Assembly (NCBI GenBank): GCA_947525975.1
Contig: CANNVE010000001.1
Location: 62,001 to 126,000 of the forward strand
From: an uncultured Muribaculaceae bacterium
Lineage (GTDB): Bacteria; Bacteroidota; Bacteroidia; Bacteroidales; Muribaculaceae
Direction of reading: 5' to 3'
DNA: 64,000 bases
Below the pieces are notes generated by a model. The model made no database searches. It saw only the letters and a program-made list of their open reading frames with translations, and was not told the origin of the DNA. Position numbers and translations under genes: made by a program. This document shows, in pieces, positions 63,534 to 64,000 of the stretch. Each line of letters opens with the position of its first letter. Within the stretch, counting starts at the first letter, position 1.

Positions 63534-64000
63534 TTATTTAAGAAGGTCTACACGGCCCTGGCACTCGGTGAGCACGTTGCGGGCGATAGAGGTCGAAACC
63601 TCTGAGTAGTGAGAGAATGTCATCGTAGAGGTGGCGCGGCCCGATGTGATGGTGCGCAGGGCGGTCACGTAGCCGAACATTTCTGCCAGCGGGGCCTTGG
63701 CCTTTACGACGCGGGCACCCGAGCGGCTTGTCTCCATGCCTTCTACCTGGCCGCGGCGCTTGTTGAGGTCGCCGATCACGTCGCCCATCGACTCTTCGGG
63801 AGTCACGACTTCGATCTTCATGATAGGCTCCATCAGCACGGGGCCTGCCTTCTCCGATGCCTTCTTGAAGGCCTGGATGGCGCAGAGCTCGAATGAGAGC
63901 TGGTCAGAGTCCACGGGGTGGAACGAACCGTCGAGCAGGGTCACCTTCAGGCGCTCTACGGGGTAGCCGGCGAGCACGCCGTTGCGCATGGCCTGCTGGA
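63534..64000 (-). CDS. fusA: Elongation factor G, C-terminal part (gene runs off the window end)
   Basis: About 155 residues of domains IV and V are visible. [60 protein letters not shown] and [20 protein letters not shown] identify EF-G, which drives translocation. Shared operon with rpsJ is the expected str-S10 arrangement. Confidence 0.96.
   Translation of the reverse strand, partial: QQAMRNGVLAGYPVERLKVTLLDGSFHPVDSDQLSFELCAIQAFKKASEKAGPVLMEPIMKIEVVTPEESMGDVIGDLNKRRGQVEGMETSRSGARVVKAKAPLAEMFGYVTALRTITSGRATSTMTFSHYSEVSTSIARNVLTECQGRVDLLK

Overview
The window looks like chromosomal DNA from a Bacteroidales bacterium. The evidence is the Bacteroidetes-type promoters (TTG or TTTG, about 19-20 bp, then TAnnTTTG) upstream of many genes, Bacteroidetes-restricted families (the DUF4827 lipoprotein, the DUF2027-Smr protein, the DUF4295 small protein), a three-gene fumarate reductase/succinate dehydrogenase in the order C-A-B, and the gene order rpsJ to rplQ with map and infA after secY. 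The GC-rich coding regions would fit a Muribaculaceae-like lineage, but that is an inference and not proven here. Nothing looks like a prophage or an integrated plasmid.

Layout. 1-16.9 kb is mostly + strand after the 5' end of hflX on the minus strand: a membrane protein, an aldo/keto reductase, a YeiH-type transporter, a dGTPase, a DHH nuclease, a lipoprotein, glmM, a peptidoglycan-peptide salvage trio (transglutaminase-like lipoprotein, secreted NlpC/P60 peptidase, Tat-type L-Ala-D/L-Glu epimerase), mutL, an RsmI-like methyltransferase, a metallo-beta-lactamase-fold protein, a carbonic anhydrase and a TerD-like protein. HU follows at 17.1 kb. A minus-strand run (DUF2027-Smr, flavodoxin-ferredoxin, outer-membrane barrel, tsaD, cinA) occupies 17.7-22.5 kb. 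queA, a ROK sugar kinase, a Crp-like regulator, a secreted esterase, uxuA and an SDR oxidoreductase fill 22.6-28.6 kb on the + strand; the last three are translationally coupled and fit hexuronate use.

From 28.7 kb on, every gene is on the minus strand. These are a rel-pgpH signalling pair, an unfamiliar 541-residue repeat-rich protein, rpmB-rpmG-DUF4295, ribH with an arabinose-5-phosphate isomerase, an NSS transporter, a nonulosonic-acid cluster (neuD-neuB-neuC plus an SDR gene), an orphan vsr, the fumarate reductase operon, an initiator tRNA, a tiny gene with its own promoter and terminator, and from 48.3 kb to the window end the alpha, spc and S10 ribosomal operons, ending inside fusA.

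Most of the window is housekeeping. The less ordinary signals are a 32-codon gene (or small RNA) with its own promoter and terminator (47954-48224); a 159-bp MITE-like element flanked by TA (35120-35278); a 541-aa protein with two repeated YbjN-like halves and a polyserine tract; a perfect 25-bp inverted repeat (17627-17679); two copies of a hairpin repeat with compensating stem changes; an array of eight 9-bp units upstream of vsr; and a fumarate reductase membrane subunit with a tail of about 109 residues. I did not find a convincing new multi-gene defence or biosynthetic system.
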